Of a stretch of 10,885 bases of DNA, positions 1-8,053 are shown one piece after another. This DNA is from Halothiobacillus neapolitanus (GTDB taxonomy: Bacteria; Pseudomonadota; Gammaproteobacteria; Halothiobacillales; Halothiobacillaceae): the NCBI GenBank assembly GCA_020722165.1, contig DYLI01000050.1, forward strand, positions 1 to 10,885, given 5' to 3'. Numbering within the stretch: the stretch's first letter is position 1; each line of letters opens with the position of its first letter. The notes below the pieces were generated by a model. It was not told the DNA's origin. It ran no database searches and worked only from the letters and a program-made list of their open reading frames with translations. The translations under genes and the position numbers were made by a program.

Positions 1-2377
1 CGCGTGGACGCGGCGGTTCGGCCAACGCCAGCTCAAGCACTTGGTCGATCCACTTCACGGGACGAATATCAAGCTTGGCTTTGACATTCTCCGGAATCTC
101 GACAAGATCTTTACGGTTTTCCTCAGGAATCAACACCATACGGATACCACCACGGTGAGCCGCCAGGAGTTTTTCCTTCAGGCCACCAATTGGCATGACT
201 TCACCACGCAAGGTAATTTCACCCGTCATGGCCACATCAGCGCGCACGGCAATCCCCGTCAAACTTGATACCAAGGCCGTACACATGGCAATGCCCGCGC
301 TTGGTCCATCTTTTGGGGTCGCGCCATCGGGGACGTGAATATGAATATCGTGCTTTTCATGGAAATCCGGCGCGATACCCAAAGAAACTGCGCGCGAACG
401 CACCACCGTCATCGCCGCCTGGATCGACTCCTGCATCACCTCACCTAGTTGGCCGGTAAAACTTAACTTGCCCTTGCCGGACATAATGGCCGATTCAATG
501 GTCAACAGATCGCCACCAACTTCCGTCCACGCCAGACCATTGACCTGCCCCACCTGATTGGCTTCCTGCGCACGCTCAAAACTAAAACGCCGCACGCCCA
601 GGTACTTGTCGAGGTTTTCTGGTGTGACTTCAATCGCGCCCTTGGCCTTCGCCTTGGGTGTGGACAAGAGTATTTCCTTCACCACTTTGCGGCCGATCTT
701 CGAAATTTCACGTTCAAGATTGCGCACACCGGCTTCACGTGTGTAATAACGCACAATATCGCGCAACGCGGCTTCGTTCATTAGCAATTCATCTTCACGT
801 AAACCATTATTTTTCATTTGCTTAGGCAACAAATAACGTTGAGCGATATTGACTTTTTCATCCTCGGTATAACCCGCAAGGCGAATGACTTCCATTCGAT
901 CCAACAACGGGCCAGGGATATTCAAGCTATTCGCCGTGGCAATAAACATGACCTCGGACAAATCAATCTCCACTTCCATGTAGTGATCGGCAAAACTGTG
1001 GTTTTGCTCAGGATCGAGCACTTCCAGCATGGCGGAAGACGGGTCGCCACGAGAATCATTCGACATTTTGTCGATTTCATCCAGCAAGATCAGTGGGTTT
1101 CTGGTGCCAGTTTTCGCTAGAGTTTGTACAATTTTGCCTGGCAACGAGCCAATATAAGTACGGCGATGCCCACGGATTTCCGCCTCGTCGCGCACACCAC
1201 CAAGCGCAATGCGTGCAAATTTGCGATTAGTCGCCTTGGCAATGGACTGCCCGAGCGAAGTTTTGCCCACACCCGGCGGCCCGACCAGACATAAAATCGG
1301 TCCTTTGAGCGCCTTAACACGCTGCTGTACGGCAAGGTATTCCAGAATGCGCTCTTTAACGCGCTCCAAGCCGTAGTGATCGACATCCAGCACCTGTTCA
1401 GCAAGACTCAGATCATTGCGCACCTTGCTGCGCTTTTTCCACGGCACTTGCAGCATCCAGTCAAGATAATTGCGCACCACGGTGGATTCCGCCGACATGG
1501 GCGGCATCATCTTGAGCTTATTTAATTCTGCGCGAGCCTTCTCCAGCGCTTCCTTCGGCATTCCGGCGCTTTGAATGCGTTGCTCCAGCGACTCAAGTTC
1601 GCTGGGCGCAGCATCTTCCATCTCGCCCAATTCCTTCTGAATGGCCTTCATTTGCTCATTCAAGTAGTACTCGCGCTGGCTCTTTTCCATTTGCTGTTTG
1701 ACACGGCCACGGATGCGCTTTTCGACCTGCAACAGCTCAACTTCGGCTTCGATGAGCGCCATCAACTGTTCCATACGCTCGGCGACAACCACCATTTCAA
1801 GGATGCGCTGCTTTTCCTCTAACTTGAGTGCCATATGCGCCGCAATGGTGTCGGCAAGACGCGAGGCATCGTCAATGCCTTCCAGCGAGCTTAGAATCTC
1901 CGGCGGAATTTTCTTATTGAGCTTAACGTACTGCTCGAATTGCCCGAGCAAAGTACGGCGATGCACATCCAAATCACGCTCATCGTCGAGCGTCTCTTCA
2001 ACGATCGCGCTCACGCTTGCGGTGAAATAGGCTTCGCTCTGCGCCATATGCTCCACATGCACACGCTCGCTACCTTCGACCAGCACTTTGACTGTGCCAT
2101 CGGGCAGTTTGAGCAGCTGCAAAATTTGCGACAACGTGCCTATGCCGTGCAAATCATCCAGCATGGGATCGTCAACATCCGCGCTTTTTTGCGCCACCAG
2201 CACAATTTGCTTGTTAGAGCGAACTGCGGCCTCCAGTGCCGCAATGGATTTTTCACGCCCGACAAACAGCGGGATGACCATGTGCGGGTAAACCACCACG
2301 TCACGTAACGGCAATACCGGAACATGCGCGGGTTCGTGGTTATCAATATTCGTCATTTCGACTTCAGAATGGGGCAT
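1..2377 (-). CDS. lon: Lon ATP-dependent serine protease (3' end cut by window edge)
   Basis: Lon is a cytosolic AAA+ protease that unfolds and degrades misfolded and regulatory proteins. The visible 792 codons read without a stop from ATG at 2377 to the left edge. Residues about 18-210 form the LAN substrate-binding domain ([22 protein letters not shown]), followed by a charged helical region. The AAA+ module has Walker A GPPGVGKT at 366-373 and Walker B LLDEID with D433 and E434. The protease domain carries the catalytic Ser/Lys dyad: S693 in [11 protein letters not shown] and K736 in GGLKEK. E. coli Lon is 784 residues, so only a short C-terminal tail should be missing. The start is supported by TGAGGA seven bases before ATG; a second in-frame Met at residue 8 lacks this spacing. 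The gene lies 99 bases after clpX with no terminator between, so co-transcription is likely, with a possible extra promoter of its own. Identification is essentially certain from the motifs; the product beyond position 1 is not visible. Confidence 0.98.
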   Translation of the reverse strand, partial: MPHSEVEMTNIDNHEPAHVPVLPLRDVVVYPHMVIPLFVGREKSIAALEAAVRSNKQIVLVAQKSADVDDPMLDDLHGIGTLSQILQLLKLPDGTVKVLVEGSERVHVEHMAQSEAYFTASVSAIVEETLDDERDLDVHRRTLLGQFEQYVKLNKKIPPEILSSLEGIDDASRLADTIAAHMALKLEEKQRILEMVVVAERMEQLMALIEAEVELLQVEKRIRGRVKQQMEKSQREYYLNEQMKAIQKELGEMEDAAPSELESLEQRIQSAGMPKEALEKARAELNKLKMMPPMSAESTVVRNYLDWMLQVPWKKRSKVRNDLSLAEQVLDVDHYGLERVKERILEYLAVQQRVKALKGPILCLVGPPGVGKTSLGQSIAKATNRKFARIALGGVRDEAEIRGHRRTYIGSLPGKIVQTLAKTGTRNPLILLDEIDKMSNDSRGDPSSAMLEVLDPEQNHSFADHYMEVEIDLSEVMFIATANSLNIPGPLLDRMEVIRLAGYTEDEKVNIAQRYLLPKQMKNNGLREDELLMNEAALRDIVRYYTREAGVRNLEREISKIGRKVVKEILLSTPKAKAKGAIEVTPENLDKYLGVRRFSFERAQEANQVGQVNGLAWTEVGGDLLTIESAIMSGKGKLSFTGQLGEVMQESIQAAMTVVRSRAVSLGIAPDFHEKHDIHIHVPDGATPKDGPSAGIAMCTALVSSLTGIAVRADVAMTGEITLRGEVMPIGGLKEKLLAAHRGGIRMVLIPEENRKDLVEIPENVKAKLDIRPVKWIDQVLELALAEPPRPR

Positions 2378-2392
2378 TAGCGTGTCCTCAAT

Positions 2393-2427
2393 GCAGCAAA
2401 ACGCTGCTTAATGAGTTGGACATTAAG
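2393..2427 (-). repeat. Two tandem small inverted repeats in the lon leader
   Basis: Two perfect dyads abut. GCAGC/GCTGC (2393-2397 and 2403-2407) has a 5-base loop. CTTAATG/CATTAAG (2407-2413 and 2421-2427) has a 7-base loop. In the lon transcript the first would fold two bases upstream of the TGAGGA ribosome-binding site. The second overlaps the candidate -10 element and could instead be a protein-binding site. Neither has the GC-rich stem and U tract of a terminator, so clpX-to-lon readthrough is not obviously blocked. Confidence 0.4.
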
Positions 2428-2449
2428 GGCGTGAAGTTTATGTTACAAG
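2422..2449 (-). promoter_or_regulatory. Candidate heat-shock (sigma-32-like) promoter for lon
   Basis: On the minus strand CTTGTAA (2443-2449) is followed after 13 bases by CCCTTAAT (2422-2429). The known sigma-32 pattern is CTTGAAA, a spacer of roughly 13-15 bases, then CCCCATNT. The -35 box fits well but the -10 box only partly. lon is a classic sigma-32 gene in proteobacteria, which raises the prior. A weak sigma-70 alternative, TTGATC with TAACAT, overlaps the same stretch. This is inference from pattern only. Confidence 0.3.
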
Positions 2450-2476
2450 CACACCCACCCGATCAAAGTGGTTAAG

Positions 2477-3757
2477 CTACGAGGCCACACGTGTGACTTC
2501 TGGGCTTTCAAACACCAAAAACGGCTGACCCTCACCCTTGATGCTGGCCTCATCCACCACGACCTTTTGCAGGTTCGCAAGCGAGGGTAAGTCGTACATC
2601 GTATCCAGTAAGGTATGCTCCAAAATGGTACGCAGACCGCGCGCACCGGTCTTGCGCAACATGGCCTTGGTTGCCACGGCGTTCAGCGCTTCGGGGCGGA
2701 ACTCAAGCAGCACGTCTTCCATGTCAAACAGTTTGGCGAACTGTTTGGTTAGTGCGTTCTTTGGCTCGGTCAAAATGCGCACCAGGGCTTTTTCATCCAA
2801 CTCCTCAAGCACCGCCGTGACGGGCAAGCGCCCGACGATTTCAGGAATCAGACCATATTTGACCAAATCTTCGGCTTCAACGTCATTGAATAGCTGGCTC
2901 AAGGAACGTTTATCGTCTTTACTTTTCACGTCCGCCGCAAAGCCAATCCCGCCTTTTTCGGCGCGACGCTGCACGATTTTATCTAGTCCCTCGAAAGCGC
3001 CGCCGCAAATAAACAGAATGTTGGACGTATCCACATGCAAATAATCCTGCTGCGGGTGCTTGCGTCCACCGGACGGCGGCACGGCGGCCACCGTACCTTC
3101 AATCAGCTTGAGCAAAGCTTGTTGTACACCTTCGCCGGAGACATCACGGGTAATGGAGGGGTTGTCGCCCTTGCGCGTGATTTTGTCGATTTCATCGACA
3201 AAAATAATGCCTGTTTGCGCACGCTCAACGTTGTAATCGCATTTTTGCAGCAATTTATGCACGATGCTTTCCACGTCGTCACCGACATAACCGGCTTCGG
3301 TCAGCGTGGTGGCATCGGCAATGGCAAACGGCACATCCAAAATGCGCGCCAAAGTTTCGGCCAACAGCGTTTTGCCGGAACCTGTTGGACCAATCAGCAA
3401 AATATTACTCTTGCCCATTTCCACATCTTCTTCGCCCGTCTTGCCGCGCTTGTTGAACAAATCGAGGCGCTTGTAGTGGTTGTACACCGCAACGGCCAAG
3501 GCCTTTTTCGCCGCACCTTGGTCGATCACATACTCATCCAGAATGGCGCGAATTTCATGCGGTGTGGGTAATTTGCGCTCGCCAACCACAACCTCTTCCT
3601 GCAATTCTTCGCGCAAAATGTCATTACACAAATCCACACATTCGTCGCAGATGTACACCGAGGGCCCAGCGATCAACTTACGCACGGCATCCTGGCTCTT
3701 GCCACAAAACGAGCAGTGCAACTTGCTATCAAGCACGTCGTCATTCTTCTTAGCCAT
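2477..3757 (-). CDS. clpX: ClpX, ATPase and unfoldase subunit of the ClpXP protease
   Basis: ClpX is a hexameric AAA+ unfoldase that recognises tagged substrates and threads them into ClpP. The 426-residue product matches the family length (E. coli 424). An N-terminal zinc-binding domain has C15, C18, C37 and C40. The AAA+ module shows Walker A GPTGSGKT at 123-130, the GYVG pore-1 loop at 156-159, Walker B IIFVDEID with D188/E189, the RKH pore loop at 232-234, the ClpP-docking IGF tripeptide at 271-273, an arginine finger at R310 and sensor-2 GAR at 371-373. All key residues are present. One oddity is VIDQ at 77-80, where most ClpX proteins have VIGQ near the nucleotide pocket. ATG at 3757 follows GAGG by seven bases. 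It sits between clpP, separated by a terminator, and lon, which probably shares its transcript. Confidence 0.99.
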   Translation of the reverse strand: MAKKNDDVLDSKLHCSFCGKSQDAVRKLIAGPSVYICDECVDLCNDILREELQEEVVVGERKLPTPHEIRAILDEYVIDQGAAKKALAVAVYNHYKRLDLFNKRGKTGEEDVEMGKSNILLIGPTGSGKTLLAETLARILDVPFAIADATTLTEAGYVGDDVESIVHKLLQKCDYNVERAQTGIIFVDEIDKITRKGDNPSITRDVSGEGVQQALLKLIEGTVAAVPPSGGRKHPQQDYLHVDTSNILFICGGAFEGLDKIVQRRAEKGGIGFAADVKSKDDKRSLSQLFNDVEAEDLVKYGLIPEIVGRLPVTAVLEELDEKALVRILTEPKNALTKQFAKLFDMEDVLLEFRPEALNAVATKAMLRKTGARGLRTILEHTLLDTMYDLPSLANLQKVVVDEASIKGEGQPFLVFESPEVTRVAS

Positions 3758-3850
3758 TAGGCGACCTCACAAAACGTCAATCTGGAACATTAATTCATTG
3801 GCTGCAACATGCTTGCTTTCTGCGCAAGATGCAAGCCCACAAAAAACATG

Positions 3851-3892
3851 AACAATAAAATAGCCCCCGCGATGCAAGCGCACGGCGGGGGC
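3851..3892 (-). terminator. Rho-independent terminator between clpP and clpX
   Basis: The arms GCCCCCGC (3863-3870) and GCGGGGGC (3885-3892) form a perfect 8-bp GC-rich stem with a 14-base loop. On the minus strand the stem is followed by TATTTTATTG, a U-rich tail. It lies 52 bases beyond the clpP stop and 93 bases before the clpX start. It should end or attenuate the tig-clpP transcript, so clpX needs readthrough or a promoter in 3758-3850. I see no convincing promoter there. The only other structure is a short GCTTGC/GCAAGC dyad at 3811-3836. Confidence 0.8.
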
Positions 3893-3944
3893 GGTAAAAC
3901 ATCGTTAACAAAACAAGCGCAAGCCAAGTGCTTTGATTACTAGC

Positions 3945-4577
3945 TCAAGACTCGCGGCGATTTAAAACTTTATCAATCAGACCATAGGCTTGAGCCATAT
4001 CGGCATCCATAAAGTTGTCACGATCAGTATCCTGCTCAACACGCTCGACGGGTTGCCCGGTGTGGAAAGCCAGCAATTCATTCATGCGATTGCGGGTTTT
4101 AATGATTTCTTCAGCATGGATTTTGATGTCAGAAGCCTGACCACGAAAACCGCCCAAAGGCTGGTGAATCATCACGCGTGAATTCGGCAGGCAAAAACGC
4201 TTGCCCTTGGCACCGCCCGCCAGCAAAAACGCGCCCATGCTAGCCGCCTGACCAATACACAAGGTACTGACATCCGGCTTAATAAACTGCATGGTGTCGT
4301 AAATCGCCATGCCGGAGGTAATCACCCCGCCCGGCGAGTTGATGTACAGATGAATGTCCTTGTCCGGGCTTTCCGACTCCAAAAACAACAACTGCGCCAC
4401 CACAAGGTTAGCCATGTGGTCTTCAATCTCGCCCACAATGAAAATCACCCGCTCCTTCAACAGACGCGAGTAAATGTCATATGCACGCTCGCCGCGCGCG
4501 CTTTGCTCCACCACCATGGGAACAAGTCCAGCGTAGGGTGCCATGTTGTCGGTGCTGCTACGGTACGCTGAGTTCAT
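3945..4577 (-). CDS. clpP: ClpP, proteolytic subunit of the Clp protease
   Basis: ClpP is a cytosolic serine peptidase that forms a double-ring 14-mer barrel and degrades polypeptides delivered by ClpX (or ClpA). The product is 210 residues, compared with 207 in E. coli. The catalytic triad is complete: S113 in [10 protein letters not shown]138 in MIHQPLGG and D187 in DTDRDNF, each exactly two positions later than in the E. coli precursor. The glycine-rich oxyanion region NSPGG is at 80-84. By alignment with the E. coli propeptide, self-cleavage is expected just before GLVPM, after about 16 residues. The start ATG at 4577 has only a weak AGG about eight bases upstream. The start is 34 bases after tig, consistent with co-transcription, and a strong terminator follows the gene. 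Confidence 0.99.
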   Translation of the reverse strand: MNSAYRSSTDNMAPYAGLVPMVVEQSARGERAYDIYSRLLKERVIFIVGEIEDHMANLVVAQLLFLESESPDKDIHLYINSPGGVITSGMAIYDTMQFIKPDVSTLCIGQAASMGAFLLAGGAKGKRFCLPNSRVMIHQPLGGFRGQASDIKIHAEEIIKTRNRMNELLAFHTGQPVERVEQDTDRDNFMDADMAQAYGLIDKVLNRRES

Positions 4578-4611
4578 CGTGATTGCCTATGTTATTAAGT
4601 GGACAGGACGC

Positions 4612-5907
4612 TTATTGTGCGGGCTTAACCACATCCGCAAACGCAGTCGGAACATCCGCGACGCTGGCATTTTCCAACACAAAATCCACGACACGCTCTT
4701 CGGCCGCCATATCGCGCAGGTTTTGCATCAGATCAGCGCGGCTGCGGTAGTAAGCCTTCACTTCTTCCGGGTCTTCGTAGCTGGCAGCCAAGGTGTCCAA
4801 CAAAGCATTCAAACGCTCAGGTTCGACACGCAGTTCGCTGGTTTTCACCAACTCAGACACCAACAAGCCGAGCTTCACGCGGCGCACCGCCTCGCCTTCA
4901 AACAGCTTCAATGGTAATTCGCCTTGTGGCGCGCCGCGCATTTGCTGGGTGAATTGCTCACGTACACGTGCCGATTCTTCCTGAACCAGAGCGTTTGGCA
5001 CTGCGAAATCATTCGCCGCCAACAAGCCTTCCATCACTTGCAGCTTAAGCTTGCGCTTAATCGCCTGCTCCAATTCACGCGCCATGTTTTTGCGTACCTC
5101 GGCACGCAGAGCCGCAGCACCGCCTTCTTTCACGCCAAATGCAGCGCAAAACGCATCATCCAATTCAGGCAACACGGTTGCTTCGACGCTCTTGACGGTG
5201 ATATCAAAACTGGCCGCTTTGCCGCGCAAATGTTCAGCGTGGTAATCATCCGGGAAGGTGACGGCAATCGTCTTGCTCTCGCCCGCCTTCATGCCAACGA
5301 TAGGCGTTTCAAAATCCTTAAGCAGTGCGCCTTGACCCAAAATCAACGGCATATTTTCGCCTGTACCACCGTCAAAGGCTTCGCCGTTGATGCTGCCCTT
5401 GAAATCCACAGTCACGCGATCCCCGTCCGCCGCTGCGCGCTCAACCACGGCAAAGGTGGCGCGTTGCTTGCGCAGATTGTCAATCATCGTATCCACATCG
5501 GCATCACTGATTTCAGTTTGCGGACGTTCGATTTTGATTTCGCTCATCGCCGCCAAGGTGATTTCAGGATACACCTCGACTTCGGCCACATAACGCAAGC
5601 CTTCTTCGCCTTCGGGCAGCTTGAACTCGGTGATATTCGGCGCGCCTGCGGGGTTCAAAGCCTGCTGCTGCACTGCTTCGCCATAGGTGCTTTGCACAAG
5701 ATTATCCAGCGCTTCTTCGCGGGCTTGAGGCAAATAACGCTGGCGGATGACCTGCGCGGGTACCTTGCCGGGGCGGAAACCATCAACGCGCGCACGGCGA
5801 CCAATTTCTTTCAAGCGCAATTCAGTGGCTTCATCCAGGCGAGCCGCCGGAACATGAATCGACAAACGGCGCAGTAGGCCTTCCGCAGTTTCCAAAGTAA
5901 CGATCAC
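4612..5907 (-). CDS. tig: Trigger factor, ribosome-bound chaperone and prolyl isomerase
   Basis: Trigger factor docks at the ribosomal exit tunnel and holds nascent chains; its FKBP-type domain can isomerise prolyl bonds. From the chosen start the product is 431 residues (E. coli 432). The N-terminal ribosome-binding domain has the signature GFRPGKVP at 43-50. An FKBP-like domain spans about 158-243 (DGDRVTVDFKG, then GMKAGE). A helical C-terminal chaperone domain fills the rest. There is no in-frame ATG. I chose GTG at 5905-5907 because GGGGTG, which can pair with the anti-Shine-Dalgarno using one G-U pair, lies six bases upstream, and because this start puts F44 and R45 at the E. coli numbering. 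A GTG at 5914-5916 would add three residues but lies inside that site. It is followed by clpP after 34 bases. Its own promoter is hard to place, since a tRNA terminator ends 34 bases upstream. Confidence 0.97.
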   Translation of the reverse strand: MIVTLETAEGLLRRLSIHVPAARLDEATELRLKEIGRRARVDGFRPGKVPAQVIRQRYLPQAREEALDNLVQSTYGEAVQQQALNPAGAPNITEFKLPEGEEGLRYVAEVEVYPEITLAAMSEIKIERPQTEISDADVDTMIDNLRKQRATFAVVERAAADGDRVTVDFKGSINGEAFDGGTGENMPLILGQGALLKDFETPIVGMKAGESKTIAVTFPDDYHAEHLRGKAASFDITVKSVEATVLPELDDAFCAAFGVKEGGAAALRAEVRKNMARELEQAIKRKLKLQVMEGLLAANDFAVPNALVQEESARVREQFTQQMRGAPQGELPLKLFEGEAVRRVKLGLLVSELVKTSELRVEPERLNALLDTLAASYEDPEEVKAYYRSRADLMQNLRDMAAEERVVDFVLENASVADVPTAFADVVKPAQ

Positions 5908-5941
5908 GTCAAACACCCCAAAAGTTCATCATCACAGATAG

Positions 5942-5973
5942 AAAAAACCCAACACCATACACACGGCGTTGGG
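5942..5973 (-). terminator. Rho-independent terminator after tRNA-Leu
   Basis: On the minus strand CCCAACGCC and GGTGTTGGG pair (5965-5973 with 5948-5956; eight pairs and one C/A mismatch) around an 8-base loop. Six T residues (5942-5947) follow directly. It begins about ten bases past the tRNA 3' CCA, as expected for a single-gene tRNA unit. It ends only 34 bases before the tig start codon. Confidence 0.8.
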
Positions 5974-5982
5974 GTAAGAATA

Positions 5983-6066
5983 TGGTGCGAAAGGGGGGAC
6001 TCGAACCCCCACGCCAAAGGCGCTGGAACCTAAATCCAGTGCGTCTACCAATTCCGCCACTTTCGC
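5983..6066 (-). tRNA. tRNA-Leu, anticodon UAG
   Basis: The minus strand folds into a class II tRNA. The acceptor stem is GCGAAAG with CTTTCGC, the D region is TGGCGGAATTGGTAGACGC and the anticodon stem is CTGGA/TCCAG. The loop TTTAGGT gives anticodon UAG, reading CUA and probably other CUN leucine codons. A long variable arm has stem CGCC/GGCG. The T arm is five G-C pairs around TTCGAGT. The 3' CCA is encoded at 5983-5985. The long variable arm and anticodon together support leucine. It stands alone with its own terminator and a likely promoter upstream. Confidence 0.97.
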
Positions 6067-6121
6067 AAAAAACATCCAACATCACACCATAAAAAGGTGT
6101 TACGGCTTCATAGAGCGCGGC

Positions 6122-6150
6122 ACGATAGCACAGTTTCCTCGAAACCGTAA
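6122..6150 (-). promoter_or_regulatory. Candidate promoter for tRNA-Leu (extended -10)
   Basis: On the minus strand the -10 box TATCGT (6122-6127) is preceded by TGC, making an extended -10 (TGN). A GC-rich discriminator follows, as is usual for stable RNA promoters under stringent control. A poor -35, TTACGG (6145-6150), lies at 17-base spacing. Transcription would begin near 6115, giving a leader of about 50 bases that contains a small ACACC/GGTGT dyad (6084-6100). Confidence 0.4.
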
Positions 6151-6153
6151 GAT

Positions 6154-6183
6154 TTGACGTGAGCCGATGTGTAAGCGTATTTC
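6154..6183 (+). promoter_or_regulatory. Candidate sigma-70 promoter for the moxR operon
   Basis: TTGACG (6154-6159) matches the -35 consensus at five of six positions. After 18 bases comes TATTTC (6178-6183), a weak -10. It reads toward moxR and its -10 overlaps the first copy of the AGCGT pentamer cluster, as expected if that cluster is a regulatory site. Alternative weak -10 boxes such as TAGACT (6217-6222) lack a matching -35. Confidence 0.3.
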
Positions 6184-6229
6184 ATGAAACGCTAATGATT
6201 TTCCTACGCTTCAACTTAGACTAGCGTTT
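6173..6229. repeat. Cluster of four AGCGT/ACGCT motifs forming interleaved inverted repeats
   Basis: The pentamer occurs as AGCGT (6174-6178), ACGCT (6189-6193), ACGCT (6206-6210) and AGCGT (6223-6227), with start-to-start spacing of 15, 17 and 17 bases. Copies 1 and 3 extend to a perfect inverted pair AAGCGTA/TACGCTT. Copies 2 and 4 extend to AAACGCTA/TAGCGTTT. Copies 1 and 2 also flank the palindrome TTTCATGAAA (6180-6189). The arrangement suggests a multi-site operator in the divergent tRNA-Leu/moxR gap, but no known regulator is recognised. Confidence 0.5.
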
Positions 6230-6254
6230 AATTTATCAATTGCTTCATACCGCC

Positions 6255-7196
6255 ATGACCCCTCCTATCCGCGCTCAGCTCGATTGTGTGATTGCCCGCG
6301 TGTCCCAAGCCCTGATTGGCAAGCAGGATCGCATCCGCCTTGCGCTTACCGCCCTCTTGGCCGGTGGTCATGTACTGCTCGAAGACATCCCCGGCGTAGG
6401 TAAAACCACGCTGGCGACGGCATTGGCGCACACACTGGGTTTGCAGGCAAACCGGGTGCAATTTACCAGCGACCTGTTACCCGCCGACCTGATAGGTGCG
6501 TCGATTTATCAACCCGCCAGCAGTAGCTTCCGCTTTCAGCCGGGGCCGATTTTTGCCCAAGTATTGCTTGCCGATGAAATCAACCGTGCCAGCCCGAAAG
6601 CGCAGAGTGCGTTGCTTGAAGCGATGGAAGAACACCAGGTGAGTGTAGACGGCGTAACCCACCCGCTGCCGCAGCCTTTTTTCGTCATTGCCACGCAGAA
6701 TCCCATGGAACAGCATGGTGTTTACCCCCTGCCTGAATCCCAGCTGGATCGTTTTTTATTCCGCCTCTCGTTGGGCTACCCCGACCGTCGCGCCGAAAGT
6801 CTGATGCTTGCTCAAGGCAGCACCCGCCCGCTGGCGCAAGCGCTTGCGCCTTGTTTGAGTGTCGAGCAGGTGCTGCATTTGCGCGCGCAGGTCAACCTCG
6901 TCCATGCCAGCCCTGCTGTGATTAATTATCTACTCGACCTGCTTGCCGCCAGCCGACAGCACGGCATTTTTGTACATGGTCTTTCGCCGCGCGCCGGACT
7001 CGGCTGGTTGAATGCGGCGCGGGCTTGGGCTTTGCTGCATGGTCGCTCGCATGTCGAACCAGAAGACCTGCGCCAACTCGCGCCGCATATCAGCGGCCAC
7101 CGCTTGAGCTTTGCCGACCCCATCCTTGCGCAGGCGCATGTAAGCCCTGCGCACTGGCTGCTAGAGCGGATCCCACCTGCCGAACACGTCGCATGA
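6255..7196 (+). CDS. MoxR-family AAA+ ATPase
   Basis: MoxR proteins (AAA_3 family) are ATP-driven, chaperone-like cytosolic proteins that usually act with DUF58 or von Willebrand-type partners encoded beside them. From ATG at 6255 the product is 313 residues, a usual length. Walker A is PGVGKT at 46-51 within EDIPGVGKTTLA. Walker B is LLADEINR with D107/E108, followed by the family signature SALLEAMEEHQVS. Sensor 1 is ATQNP with N148, and the arginine-rich ESQLDRF lies at 160-166. A C-terminal helical lid follows with SPRAGL. An in-frame TTG at 6240 would add five residues; neither start has a visible Shine-Dalgarno sequence, so ATG is preferred. The stop overlaps the next start in ATGA, implying translational coupling. 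The exact substrate is unknown. Confidence 0.95.
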   Translation: MTPPIRAQLDCVIARVSQALIGKQDRIRLALTALLAGGHVLLEDIPGVGKTTLATALAHTLGLQANRVQFTSDLLPADLIGASIYQPASSSFRFQPGPIFAQVLLADEINRASPKAQSALLEAMEEHQVSVDGVTHPLPQPFFVIATQNPMEQHGVYPLPESQLDRFLFRLSLGYPDRRAESLMLAQGSTRPLAQALAPCLSVEQVLHLRAQVNLVHASPAVINYLLDLLAASRQHGIFVHGLSPRAGLGWLNAARAWALLHGRSHVEPEDLRQLAPHISGHRLSFADPILAQAHVSPAHWLLERIPPAEHVA

Positions 7197-8053
7197 AAAC
7201 CTTGCGCATTGAACCGCTTGCCCCGCCATTTTTGGCTCTGATCGTGGTTTTGCTTTTCGGTGCGGCGCAATACGCCAACAACCTTGGCTTTTTCTTCGCC
7301 TTTTGGCTCAGCGCACTCGCCGTCGGCAGCTTGATTGGTCTGCGCAGCCGCCTTGATCGGGTACAAGCGCAGGTACGGCACATCGACTCCGGCTTTGCCA
7401 ACACGACCCTTGCAGTCCAGCTTGAGCTGTACGAGGCGCAAGGCTTGTGGTTAAGCATGAGCCCTGCTTCCAAAGATAACGACCTCATCCCGCCCGCCAC
7501 CCATATCACCCAAACAAGCCAAACCATCACCCTGCCACCCCGCTCGCGTGGCGTGCATCCTGTGGGTAGCTTTCGACTGGTCACCCGCGACCATATCGGC
7601 CTGTTGCGCGCCGAGCGCGCCCTATCTCTTGCGGGCAAGTATTGGGTTTACCCCGCACCGCAGGGCGAGCGCCCACTCCCCGTTATGGCTCATCCCGATA
7701 CACGCGAAGGACAGGATGATTTTCACGGCCTACGCGCCTACCAAGCCGGAGACAGCCCGGCGCGTATCCACTGGAAATCGTTGGCCAAATCCAGCCCGCA
7801 GCAACCCATGCTACGGGTCAAACAATTCGGCAGCGACACCTCGGCAGAGCCCACACCGCACGTGCTGAATGAGGCTTTGCTGCTTGATTTGCCTCTGGAA
7901 GCCCGCTTATCGCAACTTGCCGCGTGGATTTTACACTGCGAACACCAAGGTGAGCCCTATGCCTTGCGCCTGCTTAATCGTGCAGCAACCCCAGCGGGAC
8001 TAGGCGAAAGCCACCGCCTGCATTGCCTACGACTTTTGGCGGAAGCCACATGA
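7193..8053 (+). CDS. DUF58 membrane protein, MoxR partner
   Basis: The 286-residue product has two N-terminal membrane segments at about 11-28 and 31-50, which fits DUF58 proteins of moxR operons. The hallmark DUF58 motif is LRAYQAGDSPARIHWKS at about 180-196. The biochemical role of DUF58 is not established; family members are thought to work with MoxR in assembly or activation of envelope complexes. The start is fixed by the ATGA overlap with moxR at 7193. The reading frame stays open upstream to 7025, but that part lies wholly inside moxR and reads as a shadow. The stop again overlaps the next gene's start by four bases. About 90 residues follow the motif, so this is the short form rather than one with a long extra domain. 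Confidence 0.92.
   Translation: MKTLRIEPLAPPFLALIVVLLFGAAQYANNLGFFFAFWLSALAVGSLIGLRSRLDRVQAQVRHIDSGFANTTLAVQLELYEAQGLWLSMSPASKDNDLIPPATHITQTSQTITLPPRSRGVHPVGSFRLVTRDHIGLLRAERALSLAGKYWVYPAPQGERPLPVMAHPDTREGQDDFHGLRAYQAGDSPARIHWKSLAKSSPQQPMLRVKQFGSDTSAEPTPHVLNEALLLDLPLEARLSQLAAWILHCEHQGEPYALRLLNRAATPAGLGESHRLHCLRLLAEAT

Noticed and set aside
2393..2427. Terminator between clpX and lon
   Set aside because: The two dyads have short or AT-rich stems and no U tract on the minus strand, so they do not look like a Rho-independent terminator.
3035..3571. A 178-codon open frame on the plus strand
   Set aside because: It is antisense to the core AAA+ region of clpX, whose motifs are all intact; it is a shadow.
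4924..5877. A 317-codon open frame on the plus strand
   Set aside because: It lies entirely antisense to tig, matches no family I recognise and has a composition expected from the reverse frame of a conserved gene.
5908..5916. GTG at 5914-5916 as the tig start
   Set aside because: This codon sits inside the GGGGTG ribosome-binding site that serves the GTG at 5907, and would add three residues not found in E. coli trigger factor. It remains a minor alternative.
7025..7192. N-terminal extension of the DUF58 gene by 56 codons
   Set aside because: The extension lies wholly within moxR coding sequence and reads as low-complexity, Arg/Pro/Ala/Cys-rich sequence. The ATGA overlap at 7193 gives a normal DUF58 N-terminus followed by membrane segments.
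8023..8049. Upstream start for the transglutaminase gene
   Set aside because: The nine extra residues overlap DUF58 coding sequence; the ATGA junction at 8050 matches the pattern of the preceding gene pair and the family N-terminus.
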